Source: an uncultured Lachnospiraceae bacterium (lineage in GTDB: Bacteria > Bacillota > Clostridia > Lachnospirales > Lachnospiraceae). From it: a stretch of 64,000 nucleotides of DNA. The notes beneath the pieces are model-generated. The model had not been told where the DNA came from and made no database searches. It was given only the letters and a program-made list of their open reading frames with translations. Shown one piece after another: positions 40,071-50,528 of the stretch. The number at the start of each line of letters is the position of its first letter. Within the stretch, counting starts at the first letter, position 1. The position numbers and the translations under genes are program-made. The stretch spans positions 1-64,000 of the forward strand of contig CATKXE010000007.1 of assembly GCA_949840465.1 (NCBI GenBank), read 5' to 3'.

Positions 40071-43000
40071 GTGGAAATGATGATGAAAGGGAGAAAGAAG
40101 AAACTCGTTGTTTGGCTTCTTATGCTCAGTTTATTGATGAGTTCGTTTCCCGGCCTGAGCGTCTCAGCGACAGGACCGGCTCTGAACGCTGATCAGACTG
40201 CAGCGGATGGCGATGTTGATTCGGGTACGCCAACTTCGGATGCGGCTGTCACAGAACCGGATACAGAACCGGCAGAAGATGCGACAACGGATCAGCCGAA
40301 AACGGATGACCAGCCAGCCGGAACGGAGGGGGCAGGAGATTCGGATAAAGCCAAAGATCAGGATGAATCCGCAGGTTCGGACACATCGGCGGATCAGGAT
40401 GAATCCGAAGAGCCAAAGGAAGAGAAGGAAGACGAAGAAGAAGAGGTTCAGGAGAGCCTGATCAATTATCTGGCTATCGGCCAGCCACAGATGCAAGCGC
40501 CAGGGGAGCAGTACGTGATTGTATCTTATGGAGACGGGACGGAGGAGATTTCATCCGTCAAGCTGGTACTCACAGGGGAAGAGGGCAAGCAGAAAGAAAT
40601 CCCGTTAACAGAGAAAGAGGACGCCAGTTACCGTTTTGTCAGGGCATTTGAGGAAAGTGAAGCAGGAATTTATCATATAACACGGTTTTCCTACGTACAG
40701 GACGGGCACAGAAAATATATTGATTTCGAAAAGACCGGGATATCCGTAGAGTTTACCGTGCAGGCAGGCGTTGCACAGAGCGATGAGGAAGAGTGTACGC
40801 AGGAGCCGGGGATAGAGGTTAAGGCTCTTACCTCGGATGATATCTCGGACGATATGACAAGCGAGATCCAACAGGTCATTCAGGAGGCTGCGGATGAAGC
40901 GGTTGAGAACGTGCAGGACGGCACGGTTGAATTAGGGTCTTCCAGTACCGACAAGTCCTACGGCAGATCCGGCGTCAGCCTGGAGGCTACAGCAAAAGTG
41001 GACGCGGCAATGAGCTTAGGCGGCGTCAGCACACCGAGGGCATATACGGGAACCACATCGTCGGTTGTAGTCGTTCTGGATCCGGGGCATGGCGGAACGG
41101 ATAACGGCGCGACGGCCAACGGCCTGGTGGAAAAGGATATCAACTTAATTATCGCAAGGTTTTGTAAAAAAGAACTGGAAAAGCATAATGGCATTACGGT
41201 CTATATGACCCGTGATGATGACAGATATGTCAGTTTGGACGCAAGAGTGCAGGCAGCAAAGTTAATGAATGCCACTTTGTTTGTCAGCATACATATGAAT
41301 TCAACTGATCAAAATCAGGATAAAGCGAAGGGAGCGGAAGTCTATTATCCCAATTCGAATTACAACCCGGCGGTCTCTAACGAAGGAAAGGCGGCAGCTC
41401 AGAACATCTTAAATGAATTGGTGCAGTTAGGGCTGGATAACCGGGGAATCAAAATCAGAAATTCGGATGATATGGAATATGCGGACGGTTCTACGGCGGA
41501 CTATTACAAGGTCATCCGGGACAGTAAGCAGAACGGGTTCCCGGGAATCATCGTAGAGCACGCGTTTTTGACCAACGATGATGATGCGGATAATTTCTTT
41601 AATGAAGACGGGACGTTGAACGGAACATTTCTACAGCAGCTGGGACAGGCCGATGCACAGGGAATCCTGAAGTACTGCCAGACAAAGACGGATTATTCTC
41701 CGGTATACGATTTCAGTTATTATGTGAGCCGTTATCCGGATGTGAAAAGCGCTTTTGGCAACAACCCGGTTGGGGCTATGCAGCATTTCATCAATTATGG
41801 TATGAAGGAAGGCCGGCAGGGATGCAAAGACTTCAATGTTGACGCATACAAGGGTCGTTATCCGGATCTGGCGTCAGCTTTTGGGACAAATAATACCTCG
41901 TATTATCTGCATTACATTAATTTTGGCATAAAGGAAGGGCGAGTAGGAACCACGGACGGTTCCGATCCCAATGCCGGTTCCAATGCAGGGGCGAATGTAC
42001 CCAATAACACGGCTACAAATACGATCTATGGCGGGATTGATTACGGGGATGTTTATGATTATGAGTATTATATCACTCGGTATAAAGACCTTGCAGCAGT
42101 ATATACCGGTGATTATGCCGGTGCCCTGAAGCATTTTGTACAATGTGGAATGAATGAGGGAAGACAGGCAAAGGGTACGTTCAATGTTAATGCATATAAG
42201 GAGAATTATCCAGATTTAGCTGAGGCTTTTGGAGTCAACAGAGATAATTTAAAACTATATTATATGCATTATATTGACCATGGGAAAGAAGAGGAACGGA
42301 CACAGACCCTTTTTAAAGATCAGGAAGAAGGTTCAGACAGGGAGCCAGGCGCTACAACAGGGACGACACAGTATGGACTTGTAGATTATGAACTTGTTTA
42401 CAATTTTGATTATTATATTTCGAAGTATCCGGATGTAAGGCAGGCATATGGAAATGACCCTAAAAAGGTTCTTCAGCATTTCATACGTCATGGTATGGAC
42501 GAGGGACGCAGCGGCAATGACGTGTTCAATGTTTATGGCTATCAGAGCAGATACAGCGACCTGCGCGCGGCATTTGGGAACGATTTGAAAAAATATTACC
42601 TGCATTATATTAATCATGGAGCAGGTGAAAAACGTAAGTGTGATATGCCGAAGGTTACTTCCTATCAGGGTACGGATTATTCAGATGTCTATGAATTTGA
42701 TTATTATATGAAGAAATATTCGGATCTGGAAGCCGCGTTTGGTACCAATCCTGCAGGGGCAATAGAGCACTTTATCAAATTCGGAATCAACGAAGGCCGG
42801 CAGGCCATCGGAAGCTTCAGTGTGAGCGCATATAAAAATAACTATGCAGACTTGAGGAGAGCTTTCGGCGACAATAATCTGGCGTATGTAAGACACTATA
42901 TCGAAATCGGAAAAAGTGAAGGAAGAGATAACACAAGCTCACCGATCTATCATCGGATTATGCTGGATAGCAGCGAAGTGAATACATATACTTCTCAGAA

Positions 43001-43517
43001 AACCAGCCGGGTAAACCAGATGGCGACATACTTCCTGGCAAATTCAACCTATCCGACCTATTATGCGAACAACACAAATGTAAAGAATATCAAGCAGTTC
43101 TGCCAGTTATATTATGAGGAATGCCTGAAAAATAAAGTCAATCCAGAAGTTGCATTCTGTCAGGCAATGAAGGAGACAGGCTTCCTGAAATTCGGCGGAG
43201 ACGTAAAGAAAGAGCAGTATAACTTTGCAGGCCTTGGAGCGACGGGCGGCGGCGCATCCGGAGCAAGCTTCAGAAGTATTCAGGAAGGGATCAGGGCGCA
43301 GGTTCAGCACCTGGCAGCTTACGCGACGGAAGGCTTAGAGCAGAGCGATCTGGCGGACGCTTGTGTTGACCCACGGTTTGACTATGTGAAAAAAGGAAGC
43401 GCTATTTATGTGGAATGGCTTGGCCAGAAGGAAAATCCGTTTGGTGAAGGCTGGGCTACGGCAGAAGGATATGGAACCAGTATTGTGGATTATATGAATA
43501 AGCTGTCGTTATACTAA
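40071..43517 (+). CDS. Secreted bifunctional peptidoglycan hydrolase: N-acetylmuramoyl-L-alanine amidase (Amidase_3) + 8 tandem repeats + glucosaminidase domain
   Basis: Signal peptide; VVLDPGHGGTDNGATANGLVEKDINL...FVSIHMNS...GIIVEHAFLTN; repeats YDFSYYVSRYPDVKSAFG..GMKEGRQ; C-term VNPEVAFCQAMKETGFLKFGGDVKKEQYNFAGLGATGG. Confidence 0.93.
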   Translation: MEMMMKGRKKKLVVWLLMLSLLMSSFPGLSVSATGPALNADQTAADGDVDSGTPTSDAAVTEPDTEPAEDATTDQPKTDDQPAGTEGAGDSDKAKDQDESAGSDTSADQDESEEPKEEKEDEEEEVQESLINYLAIGQPQMQAPGEQYVIVSYGDGTEEISSVKLVLTGEEGKQKEIPLTEKEDASYRFVRAFEESEAGIYHITRFSYVQDGHRKYIDFEKTGISVEFTVQAGVAQSDEEECTQEPGIEVKALTSDDISDDMTSEIQQVIQEAADEAVENVQDGTVELGSSSTDKSYGRSGVSLEATAKVDAAMSLGGVSTPRAYTGTTSSVVVVLDPGHGGTDNGATANGLVEKDINLIIARFCKKELEKHNGITVYMTRDDDRYVSLDARVQAAKLMNATLFVSIHMNSTDQNQDKAKGAEVYYPNSNYNPAVSNEGKAAAQNILNELVQLGLDNRGIKIRNSDDMEYADGSTADYYKVIRDSKQNGFPGIIVEHAFLTNDDDADNFFNEDGTLNGTFLQQLGQADAQGILKYCQTKTDYSPVYDFSYYVSRYPDVKSAFGNNPVGAMQHFINYGMKEGRQGCKDFNVDAYKGRYPDLASAFGTNNTSYYLHYINFGIKEGRVGTTDGSDPNAGSNAGANVPNNTATNTIYGGIDYGDVYDYEYYITRYKDLAAVYTGDYAGALKHFVQCGMNEGRQAKGTFNVNAYKENYPDLAEAFGVNRDNLKLYYMHYIDHGKEEERTQTLFKDQEEGSDREPGATTGTTQYGLVDYELVYNFDYYISKYPDVRQAYGNDPKKVLQHFIRHGMDEGRSGNDVFNVYGYQSRYSDLRAAFGNDLKKYYLHYINHGAGEKRKCDMPKVTSYQGTDYSDVYEFDYYMKKYSDLEAAFGTNPAGAIEHFIKFGINEGRQAIGSFSVSAYKNNYADLRRAFGDNNLAYVRHYIEIGKSEGRDNTSSPIYHRIMLDSSEVNTYTSQKTSRVNQMATYFLANSTYPTYYANNTNVKNIKQFCQLYYEECLKNKVNPEVAFCQAMKETGFLKFGGDVKKEQYNFAGLGATGGGASGASFRSIQEGIRAQVQHLAAYATEGLEQSDLADACVDPRFDYVKKGSAIYVEWLGQKENPFGEGWATAEGYGTSIVDYMNKLSLY
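41706..42930 (+). repeat. Protein-coding tandem repeat region, 8 units in 4 alternating A/B pairs
   Basis: A: Y[DE]xxYYxxxYxDxxxAxGxxxxxAxxHFxxxGMxEGRx; B: FNVxAYKxxYPDLxxAFGxxxxxYYLHYIxxGxxExR. Confidence 0.9.
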
Positions 43518-43559
43518 AGAACGCTCCGTAACCTTTATCGGAACAGAACAGACAGGAAT

Positions 43560-43597
43560 AAAAATGCTGATGGCGTCTGCCATCAGCATTTTTTACC
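43560..43597. terminator. Bidirectional terminator between convergent genes
   Basis: AAAATGCTGATGGCgtctGCCATCAGCATTTTTT. Confidence 0.9.
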
Positions 43598-44699
43598 TGT
43601 GAGGGATTGCATAGAGCGTCAGGCACTCTGTAACAGCGTTGGTAAAGCGTAAATAATATTGATAGTTCCCTGTCCCCGCCGCCTTTTCGATAAAAGGAAT
43701 ATAATCGATCAACGCCCTCTGGTCGATCCCGGCGGATATGATCATTTTGGGAAGATGCTTTTTAATAGTCAATTCTGCGCCTCTCAGAATGGGGAGGATG
43801 GTATTCCCGATACAGATTTTTATGAGGGTTACATCTGTAAGGGGGGCGGTGAGGAGATCTACGGTCGTGACTTGTACAGATTCACCATTGTGCTTGGATA
43901 TGCAGGTACTCTGGTCGTCAAAGTGGAAATAGTCGGTTCCTTCATGGTCGCTGATTCCGATATTTTCGATCTGAATCTGATCGTTTTGACCCCATTTTTC
44001 CAGAAGCTGTTCATACATGTGGGGCTGGACCTCCACGCAAAGGACTTTCTGATAGCCTTGCTGTACCCGGAGAAATTCCTGCAGTGACCTGCCGTCATAC
44101 GAACCCAGGTCGAGATATACTTCATCCGGCTCCATATGTATCACATCATTGGAAAAGTAGGTGGATGGGCCGGTGAAGTCTTTGATGATCCAGGAGTCGT
44201 CATAATTGATTTTTGCATTCAAATAAGCGGCCATGTTTTTTCGGGACAGGGGGTCTGCCAGCGCCTGATAAACTTCCTCAAACTGCGGCAGATTTTCTTT
44301 TAAAAAGTCTGCCGTGATATCGTCGTCATCTCTCACGGCGCCGGAAAGAAACCAGACATGGTCAACCGGCTCCAGTTCTTCCATCTGATAGGCCAATTCA
44401 TAATGGGAGTGGCCCATGACTACCGAAAAATGCTCTTGTTTTTGTAAAAGGTCATCCAACAGAAAGATGGGGATGTTTAATTTTTTGATCCGGGAGTCCA
44501 GATTGTATCCGTTGACATTGACAAAGCAGCCGGCCACCTGAATGCCGGAGCGTATCAGTTCCCGCGCAGCCCCGGCAGCCACGCTGCCTGTTCCCCAGAT
44601 ATATAATTTTTGTTCGGGGTTCTTCCCGTTCCACGCTTTGATTTCTTCCAGAGGTTTTTTTGCACGGTCAAAAAAAAGTGCTTGAGATAATTTGCTCAT
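43593..44699 (-). CDS. FkbM-family methyltransferase with N-terminal PglD-like nucleotide-binding-type domain
   Basis: KLYIWGTGSVAAGAARELIRSGIQVAGCFVN (Rossmann-like) then DEVYLDLGSYDGRSLQEFL...VLCVEVQPHMYEQL; start at MSKLSQ. Confidence 0.85.
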   Translation of the reverse strand: MSKLSQALFFDRAKKPLEEIKAWNGKNPEQKLYIWGTGSVAAGAARELIRSGIQVAGCFVNVNGYNLDSRIKKLNIPIFLLDDLLQKQEHFSVVMGHSHYELAYQMEELEPVDHVWFLSGAVRDDDDITADFLKENLPQFEEVYQALADPLSRKNMAAYLNAKINYDDSWIIKDFTGPSTYFSNDVIHMEPDEVYLDLGSYDGRSLQEFLRVQQGYQKVLCVEVQPHMYEQLLEKWGQNDQIQIENIGISDHEGTDYFHFDDQSTCISKHNGESVQVTTVDLLTAPLTDVTLIKICIGNTILPILRGAELTIKKHLPKMIISAGIDQRALIDYIPFIEKAAGTGNYQYYLRFTNAVTECLTLYAIPHR

Positions 44700-44784
44700 T
44701 ATAAATTCCTTTCCTGTTTTTTGGATAAAATGCCTCACATGGCAGAATGAAATTCCGACAAGTGAAACAGAAGGTTTGGATGCT

Positions 44785-45813
44785 TCAGGCCAGTTTCATC
44801 ATGGAAATATCTTTCTGCGCCATCACCCCGGCCTGCGGGGTCAGTATCAGGGAATCAACCGTCTCTCCTCTGAGCCATTTTACGACCGCAAGAGGCAGAT
44901 TTGCGCCAGCGGTATGGCTGAAAGGATAGCCGCCTCCGAAGCGGGCGTTCATTTCCAGAATATAGATATCGCTGCCGGAGATAAAGACGTCCACATCCAT
45001 ATCTGCGGCATGGCGGGTGAGCAGAGCCAGTTTTTCACCCACGGCCTTTAGTTCGGGCGCATCTACAATCTGCGCGTAATCAGTCTCTCCTGAGCGCATG
45101 CCGCCTTTTTTCTTTGTGAGGGTGGTGCAGTAGTTTCCGTCCAGATCGCAGATTACATCCAGGCCGTATTCTTGTCCGGGGATTTTTTCCTGGATCAGGA
45201 CGCTTCCTTCCATATCAGCCTCTGATTCAAATTTCAGATATAATCGGAAGATCTCGCGTTTTACCTTGCGGTACAGCACCCGCAGCTCCTGTTCGTCTTC
45301 CGCCTCGTAAACCGCGATGGAACCCATTCCCCATCTTGGCTTGATGATGACGGGAAACTGCATGGCTCCCTCTTCTATCGCTGTTTCTGCTTCCGATAAA
45401 CGGATAAATGTAGAGGGAACGGCAAACCCATTCTCCTTTAAAAATTGAAAAGTTTTCCATTTATCATTGCAGATATCCACAATCTTAGAATCCGCCACAA
45501 TGAGCCTTGTGCCGGCCTCTTCAAACTCCTTCCTGTGCCGTGCCAGAACCGGCAGGTCAATATCAAAGAGGGGAATGACCGCCGCAATCTTATGTTCCCT
45601 GCAATATCGGAGCAGAAAAGGAATATACTCAGGATCATAGATCAGCGGAGTAATCACAGAATGGTCAGCCGCCTGCAGTGCCGTTGAGATCCTGGAGCTG
45701 TTGGCGGCATGTACGGTTCCGCCGCCCGCAAGGGCCTGCTGAAAATATTTGATCAGATAGCTCCGCCTTCCCGCAGACGTGAAAAGGAGATTCAGGATTT
45801 TCGGATCGTTCAT
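44785..45813 (-). CDS. ATP-grasp domain protein (carbamoyl-phosphate synthase large subunit-like)
   Basis: NLLFTSAGRRSYLIKYFQQAL, FPVIIKPRWGMGSIAVYEA, EYGLDVICDLDGNY, ILEMNARFGGGYPFSH; start at MNDPKIL. Confidence 0.9.
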   Translation of the reverse strand: MNDPKILNLLFTSAGRRSYLIKYFQQALAGGGTVHAANSSRISTALQAADHSVITPLIYDPEYIPFLLRYCREHKIAAVIPLFDIDLPVLARHRKEFEEAGTRLIVADSKIVDICNDKWKTFQFLKENGFAVPSTFIRLSEAETAIEEGAMQFPVIIKPRWGMGSIAVYEAEDEQELRVLYRKVKREIFRLYLKFESEADMEGSVLIQEKIPGQEYGLDVICDLDGNYCTTLTKKKGGMRSGETDYAQIVDAPELKAVGEKLALLTRHAADMDVDVFISGSDIYILEMNARFGGGYPFSHTAGANLPLAVVKWLRGETVDSLILTPQAGVMAQKDISMMKLA

Positions 45814-46123
45814 ATATGTTTCCTTTCTATAACCAAAATGTATCGATATGCCCAAAAGTGTACCTGCCAGGCCGCTGCCTGACAATTTTTAAGTATAACA
45901 CCATATATAGGAAAAGTACAGGAGAAAATAAAGGGGGCATGAACCTGTTAAGTTACAAAAATATTACAAAACAGTGAATAGAAATGTGTAAAATGTATGT
46001 TTGGACTTGTCCTTTTATGGAAAATATTATATGATATTACACGAACTGGAAAAAGAATGTCTATAGATGGAATCTGTCCAGGCTTTGTACGAATGATTGT
46101 TGATTGGAAGAAGGAAGTAAGCG

Positions 46124-47527
46124 GTGATAAAAGAGAATCAAAAGCTTTTGAACAGGCTGCAGGTCGTTCTGGATGGGATGACGATCGTAGCCTCATATAT
46201 GCTGGCATGGTATATTCGGTTCCAGACGGGAATTTTTGAACAGGATCCATGGACGCTTTCCACGGAGAAGTATATGCAGCTTCTGCTGTTGATCGTGCCG
46301 GGATTTTTAATCTTATATTATGCGTTCAGGCTGTATGAGCCCAAAAGAGTATTGGGAAGAAGGCTGGAAGCCTGGAGAGTGATCCAGGCCAATGTACTTG
46401 GCGTTATGATCCTGATCCTGCTTTTATACCTGATCAGGCAGTTTGATATTTCCAGAAATATGCTTTTCGTATTTGCCTGTACGGATATTTTCATGGGAGT
46501 GCTGGAGCGCAACATTGTCCGGTATATCCTGCGCCGCATGCGTAAGAACGGCCACAACTTAAAGCATATTATTCTGGTCGGATACAGCCGTGCGGCGGAG
46601 CAGTATATAGACAGGATCATGGTCAACCCGGAATGGGGGTATTATGTGCGTGGGATTCTGGATGACACTATGCCGCATGGTATGGAATACAGAGGGATCA
46701 AAGTGCTTGGCAGTATTGACAACCTCAATATCATCCTGCCCCAGAACAGGCTGGACGAGATTGTGATCACGCTGGGATTGAGCGAATACCATAAGCTGGA
46801 GCGGATCGTGGGCATGTGTGAAAAGTCCGGCGTGCATACAAAATTTATTCCAGATTATAATAATATTATCCCGACGAAGCCATATACGGAAGATATTCAG
46901 GGAATCCCTGTCATCAACATCCGGCACGTCCCCCTGAATAATACGCTGAACTGGATCTCAAAGCGGATGATGGATGTTTTTGGCTCATTGTTTGCCATTG
47001 TCCTGTTTTCGCCGGTGATGCTGATCGTTGCCCTGACGATAAAAATAACCGATCCCGGGCCTCTGATTTTTAAGCAGGAGAGGATTGGGCTGAAAAATAA
47101 ACCTTTTTATATGTATAAGTTCCGTTCCATGGTCATGCAGAGTGAATCCGATGAGGAAAAAGGGTGGACGCGGAAGGATGATCCCCGTGTGACGCCCATC
47201 GGGCATTTTATCCGAAAGACAAGTATTGACGAGCTTCCGCAGCTGTTCAATATCCTCAAAGGAGATATGAGCCTGGTGGGGCCAAGGCCGGAACGGCCGC
47301 AGTTCGTGGAGAAGTTTAAGGAGGAAATCCCCAGATATATGATTAAGCACCAGGTCAGGCCGGGGCTGACCGGATGGGCTCAGGTGAAGGGATATCGGGG
47401 GGATACTTCTATCCGGGGGCGGATCGAATGCGACCTGTACTATATTGAGAACTGGACGCTGGGACTTGACCTGAAGATTATCATCCTGACGTTTTTTAAA
47501 GGATTTATCAACAAAAATGCCTATTGA
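46124..47527 (+). CDS. Undecaprenyl-phosphate sugar phosphotransferase (polyprenyl glycosylphosphotransferase)
   Basis: Five TM + C-terminal KRMMDVFGSLFAIVLFSPVMLIVALTIK, FYMYKFRSMV, RPGLTGWAQVKGYRGDT. Confidence 0.95.
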   Translation: MIKENQKLLNRLQVVLDGMTIVASYMLAWYIRFQTGIFEQDPWTLSTEKYMQLLLLIVPGFLILYYAFRLYEPKRVLGRRLEAWRVIQANVLGVMILILLLYLIRQFDISRNMLFVFACTDIFMGVLERNIVRYILRRMRKNGHNLKHIILVGYSRAAEQYIDRIMVNPEWGYYVRGILDDTMPHGMEYRGIKVLGSIDNLNIILPQNRLDEIVITLGLSEYHKLERIVGMCEKSGVHTKFIPDYNNIIPTKPYTEDIQGIPVINIRHVPLNNTLNWISKRMMDVFGSLFAIVLFSPVMLIVALTIKITDPGPLIFKQERIGLKNKPFYMYKFRSMVMQSESDEEKGWTRKDDPRVTPIGHFIRKTSIDELPQLFNILKGDMSLVGPRPERPQFVEKFKEEIPRYMIKHQVRPGLTGWAQVKGYRGDTSIRGRIECDLYYIENWTLGLDLKIIILTFFKGFINKNAY

Positions 47528-48987
47528 ACGTGAAGGGCATCCGCATGGATTCAGGCTTTTGCAAAGATGTATCGGAAACGGATTATTGGAGGCTCTGTTC
47601 CGGGTATTTTCAGAATCAGAAAGGGAACGCTATGCATCAGAAAGAAAAACAGGTGGATTATATTTCCTATGCTGTAACCTATATACTGTCTTTTACGGCG
47701 TCCAGAACAGGGGCGGTGTATCTGGCCGGAACCGTGCTGATGGCGGAAGCGCTGTTTTTATATCTGCGCAGCTATGGGAGAACCGGGAATCTGGTGGATC
47801 TGCGGGGGCTTTTCTCCCTGTCCTGGGTGGGCGGGGAAGGGATCGCCTGCCTGCAATTAAGCAGGCTCCAGAGAGATTGGGAGATTGTGACGTGGATCTG
47901 TTTTTTTCTGGCATACATTTTCTTTTCGGCAGGATATGATTTTGCGGGCAGGAAGCCGCAGCCCCCTGCAGGGCTTGGGGAAAAGGAGGAAGAATCTGAA
48001 AAAAAACGGCCTATGCAGGCAGGCAGAATCCTGATCTGCATCATCCTTCTGGGGGCCGGTTCCCTGTTTTGCTTTCTGCTCGAGGCCGTTGTCCTGGGGT
48101 TTATTCCCCTGTTTTCGCCGGAACCGCATGCTTATTCTTACTTCCATATCTCCGGGGTGCATTATTTTACAGTAAGCTGCATCCTGATTCCTGCGCTGAC
48201 GGTATTGTATGTCAGGCTGAATGACAGGTGGAATGCCTTTAGGATTGCAGTACTGGCGGCGGGGAATCTGCTGGCGGCAGGGATTCCGATTCTCTGTGTG
48301 TCCCGGTTCCAGCTGTTGTTTGCAGTGGGGTTTGCCGCGGTGGTCTATCTCATGCTGTACCGGCATGTGACCTGGAAAATGATTGTGGCAATGGTGGTCA
48401 TCCTGATTCCGGTCTACGTGCTTCTGACGGTGGCGCGGCGGCATGATATCACATATCTCAACGGTATTTTTGAGATGAAGTACAGTAAGATGCCGATTTT
48501 TATCACACAGCCCTATATTTATGTAGCGAATAATTATGAGAACTTTAACTGCATGGTGCGGGAACTTCCGGAATTTGCGATGGGGCTTCGGATGCTGTTT
48601 CCGTTTTTTGCCCTGACAGGGTTGAAATTTCTATTTCCACAGGTGACGGCGTTTCCGATTTATACGACGAAAGAGGAACTGACAACGGTTACTTTATTTT
48701 ATGACGCCTATTATGATTTCGGCATCGCGGGTATCATCCTGTTAGCGGCCGTCACAGGCTGTGCCGCCGCCTGGCTGGGCCGATGGGTGGAAAAAAGCAG
48801 GAATCCTGTGGTGTACTTGTTTTACGGACAGGCCGCAATCTATCTGGGACTTTCCTTTTTTACCACATGGTTCAGCAACCCGACCACCTGGTTCTGGCTG
48901 GCGCTGACATCTGCAATGTACCTGTTTATCGGGTATGGAGAAAAGAAGCTGTTTATGAAAAGGGGGAAGAAGACATGCCAAAGGTAA
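47524..48987 (+). CDS. O-antigen/oligosaccharide repeat-unit polymerase-like membrane protein
   Basis: About 10-12 TM segments; large loop 'YDAYYDFGIAGIILLA'; alternative start ATG near 47632. Confidence 0.75.
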   Translation: MNVKGIRMDSGFCKDVSETDYWRLCSGYFQNQKGNAMHQKEKQVDYISYAVTYILSFTASRTGAVYLAGTVLMAEALFLYLRSYGRTGNLVDLRGLFSLSWVGGEGIACLQLSRLQRDWEIVTWICFFLAYIFFSAGYDFAGRKPQPPAGLGEKEEESEKKRPMQAGRILICIILLGAGSLFCFLLEAVVLGFIPLFSPEPHAYSYFHISGVHYFTVSCILIPALTVLYVRLNDRWNAFRIAVLAAGNLLAAGIPILCVSRFQLLFAVGFAAVVYLMLYRHVTWKMIVAMVVILIPVYVLLTVARRHDITYLNGIFEMKYSKMPIFITQPYIYVANNYENFNCMVRELPEFAMGLRMLFPFFALTGLKFLFPQVTAFPIYTTKEELTTVTLFYDAYYDFGIAGIILLAAVTGCAAAWLGRWVEKSRNPVVYLFYGQAAIYLGLSFFTTWFSNPTTWFWLALTSAMYLFIGYGEKKLFMKRGKKTCQR

Positions 48988-50528
48988 GCATATGGCTCAC
49001 ATCCTATAACCATGGAGAATTGCTGAGGGAGAGTATTGAAAGCGCCCTGAATCAGACTTATCAGGATTATGAACTGGTGATCGTTGACGACTGTTCCACG
49101 GACAACAGCCGGGATATTATCCGGGAATATGCGCAGAAGGATTCCAGAATCAGAATGGTGTTCCATGAGAAGAATATGGGACACAGCGGTTTAAAAGAAG
49201 AAGTGGACAATTTTGCGGGAGAGTATGTGGCGATCCTGTGCGGGGACGATAAATGGAAGGAAGATAAACTGGAAAAACAGGTAGAAGTGCTGGAAAGGCA
49301 CGGCAATGTCGCCGCCTGTTTTACCGGTGTGCAGGCCATCGGCCTGGATGGAAAAGTATATACGGGAAGCCAGGCGGGGGCGAAGGTTTTTCAGGCGGAG
49401 AACCGGACACGTTTTGAGTGGCTGCGCTATTTTTTTTATCACAGCAACTGTCTGTGCCATCCAAGCCTGCTGATCAGGAAAAATGCGTATAAAGAATACG
49501 GGATTTTGAAGGTAGGTCTTCTGACAAGCCTGCCGGATTTTTATGAATGGGTAAAATTGTGTTTCCATGCTGATATCCACGTTATCCCCGAGGCGCTCAC
49601 ACTGTTTCGGATCCATGAGGATGAGACAAGCCAGAGCGGTGAGACGGAGGGAAAGCTGAACCGGACCTTTATGGAAGAGTATTATATATATCAGGCCTAT
49701 TTTGGGATTCACGATTTAAGGACTCTGACAGATATATTCCCTGAAAGCAGGGAATATATCAAGGACAAAGAGTGTGTGGTGGAGTTTGCACTGGCGAAAA
49801 TCTTTCTGGAAGCGCCGAGAAAATCCCAGAAACTGCTGGGGCTTACCAGGATCGGCGAACTGTTGGAGGACGAGGAAACAAAGAGGAAGCTGGAAGACCT
49901 GTATGGCTATGGAGAGCGGGAATATCATCTGGAAAAGCAGAGGTTTGATATTTTCGGAAACATAGGCAGGGAAAGATTTTTAACGACTTCTTTGTTTGTA
50001 GACACCGGGGAGGGATACCATGAGAAGGAATGCATCAGGCAGCATGTATTTATTCCGGGCACAAAGATTGTAAGGCTTGTATATGATCTGAGCGGTTTTT
50101 CAGGAAGGAAGATCCTGAGGCTCCGTTTTGACCCGGATGAAGAGATGTACAGGATCTGTACTGTCATCAAGGCCTGGTGGGAGGATGGGGAGGATGCAAA
50201 GATCCATCCGGCCAACGGCGTCAGGGAAGAAGGAAGGGATTGTTTTTATACATTGGATCCGCAGTATGAGATCGAGCCAGAGGGGCAGAAGGCGCTTCAT
50301 CTGATCCTGAAAGCAGGAGTCCTTCCGGCGGCAGATGTGGAGAGATACCGGGTAACACAGGAGGAGAAGGCCAGGGAACTGGAACAGAGGCTTATGGAAG
50401 CTAAGGCAGATGTATACCATTACCGCAAGATGTTTGGGGAACACAAACGGCTGCTGGACGAGTACCGTTCTTCCCTCGCCATCCGCGCCCTGCATAAGCT
50501 TCAGAAGGGAATTCACAGAGGGAAATGA
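48975..50528 (+). CDS. Glycosyltransferase family 2
   Basis: MPKVSIWLTSYNHGELLRESIESALNQTYQDYELVIVDDCSTDNS; start inside the end of the preceding ORF. Confidence 0.93.
   Translation: MPKVSIWLTSYNHGELLRESIESALNQTYQDYELVIVDDCSTDNSRDIIREYAQKDSRIRMVFHEKNMGHSGLKEEVDNFAGEYVAILCGDDKWKEDKLEKQVEVLERHGNVAACFTGVQAIGLDGKVYTGSQAGAKVFQAENRTRFEWLRYFFYHSNCLCHPSLLIRKNAYKEYGILKVGLLTSLPDFYEWVKLCFHADIHVIPEALTLFRIHEDETSQSGETEGKLNRTFMEEYYIYQAYFGIHDLRTLTDIFPESREYIKDKECVVEFALAKIFLEAPRKSQKLLGLTRIGELLEDEETKRKLEDLYGYGEREYHLEKQRFDIFGNIGRERFLTTSLFVDTGEGYHEKECIRQHVFIPGTKIVRLVYDLSGFSGRKILRLRFDPDEEMYRICTVIKAWWEDGEDAKIHPANGVREEGRDCFYTLDPQYEIEPEGQKALHLILKAGVLPAADVERYRVTQEEKARELEQRLMEAKADVYHYRKMFGEHKRLLDEYRSSLAIRALHKLQKGIHRGK

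Noticed and set aside
41706-42930. Periodic DNA repeats considered as a CRISPR or minisatellite
   Set aside because: They are in-frame protein repeats with synonymous drift inside a clear secreted hydrolase.
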